From contig NZ_SHNN01000001.1 in NCBI RefSeq assembly GCF_026262625.1, forward strand, positions 1,674,001-1,738,000: a stretch of 64,000 nt of DNA, written 5' to 3'. The stretch's first letter is position 1, and each line of letters begins with the position of its first letter. The position numbers were made by a program, and so were the translations under genes. This document shows positions 63,851-64,000 of this stretch, piece after piece. The notes below the pieces were generated by a model, which searched no databases, was not told where the DNA came from, and saw nothing but the letters and a program-made list of their open reading frames with translations. The DNA is from Candidatus Litorirhabdus singularis (GTDB lineage Bacteria; Pseudomonadota; Gammaproteobacteria; Pseudomonadales; Halieaceae).

Positions 63851-64000
63851 ACCAGCGGCACTCCTCGATAAAATATGGCTCGGGCTGTTTGTACGTCAGA
63901 TAACGCAGCCGCATGGCAATTAGCATGCCACACGATATCAGGGAATACGATTGGCTTAGTAGCTCAGGTTGCAATCCTCCGGTTAGGGTCACAAACTAGC

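Overview
The window looks like a chromosomal segment of a heterotrophic, probably marine gammaproteobacterium. Three secreted proteins end in a VPLPA/VPLPG-type PEP-CTERM sorting tail, there is a NasS/NasT-controlled nitrate assimilation operon and a cynF-cynABDS-like cyanate locus, and lipid/CoA genes (thiolase, acyl-CoA ligase, P450, paired acyl-CoA dehydrogenases) are scattered through it. A Cellvibrionales-type lineage (Halieaceae or Spongiibacteraceae) is my guess from gene content only. I saw no tRNA, rRNA, CRISPR array or intact mobile element.

Layout. 1-1341: left-edge minus-strand operon of unknown function; its last gene runs off the window and carries peptidoglycan-binding-like repeats. 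1827-7228: TetR regulator, cupin, SCP-x-like thiolase and acyl-CoA ligase (minus), with a divergent cytochrome P450. 7440-8869: a phosphate-selective-type porin with a strong Pho box and a terminator. 9002-10084: VPLPA-CTERM protein with a sigma-54 promoter and upstream inverted repeat. 10572-16277: amidohydrolase lipoprotein, unknown seven-helix membrane protein, short RlmD-like methyltransferase, DUF3754 protein. 16414-17190: second VPLPA-CTERM protein with the same upstream element. 17313-20247: DUF2855 protein, SDR, and a truncated, frameshifted amidohydrolase pseudogene.

20478-34299 is a nitrate assimilation locus: porin, nasT, nasS, ABC nitrate importer, nirB, nirD, nasA, and a 4Fe-4S/membrane-anchor fusion. 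The porin and the importer are each preceded by a sigma-54 promoter and a leader ending in a terminator whose 5' arm also pairs with an upstream hairpin, as expected for NasT (ANTAR) antitermination. The last gene suggests that NasA takes electrons from the quinone pool. Convergent to it, 34296-38466 encodes a cyanate-type ABC importer, cyanase and a DUF1348 protein. The divergent sigma-54 activator (38779-40644) shares with it an intergenic region holding two back-to-back sigma-54 promoters and a 15-bp palindrome.

40930-44772 encodes a 1280-residue secreted multidomain protein ending in a di-heme oxidoreductase domain. 44810-55136 holds mostly single metabolic genes: holin-like protein, sulfotransferase, D-aminoacylase-like enzyme, GST, VOC protein, nitroreductase, aquaporin, an SDR lacking its catalytic Tyr/Lys, and two amidohydrolases. 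55365-60422 encodes a DUF3313 protein, a large pentapeptide-repeat protein with a 675-bp-offset internal duplication and dockerin-like ending, and a CHRD-domain VPLPG-CTERM protein lying between two transposase remnants. 60982-63850 has a pair of acyl-CoA dehydrogenases and a convergent thioesterase-like protein.

The strongest themes are sigma-54 control (five promoters with exact GG-N10-GC spacing plus one activator), inorganic nitrogen acquisition, and secreted surface proteins.
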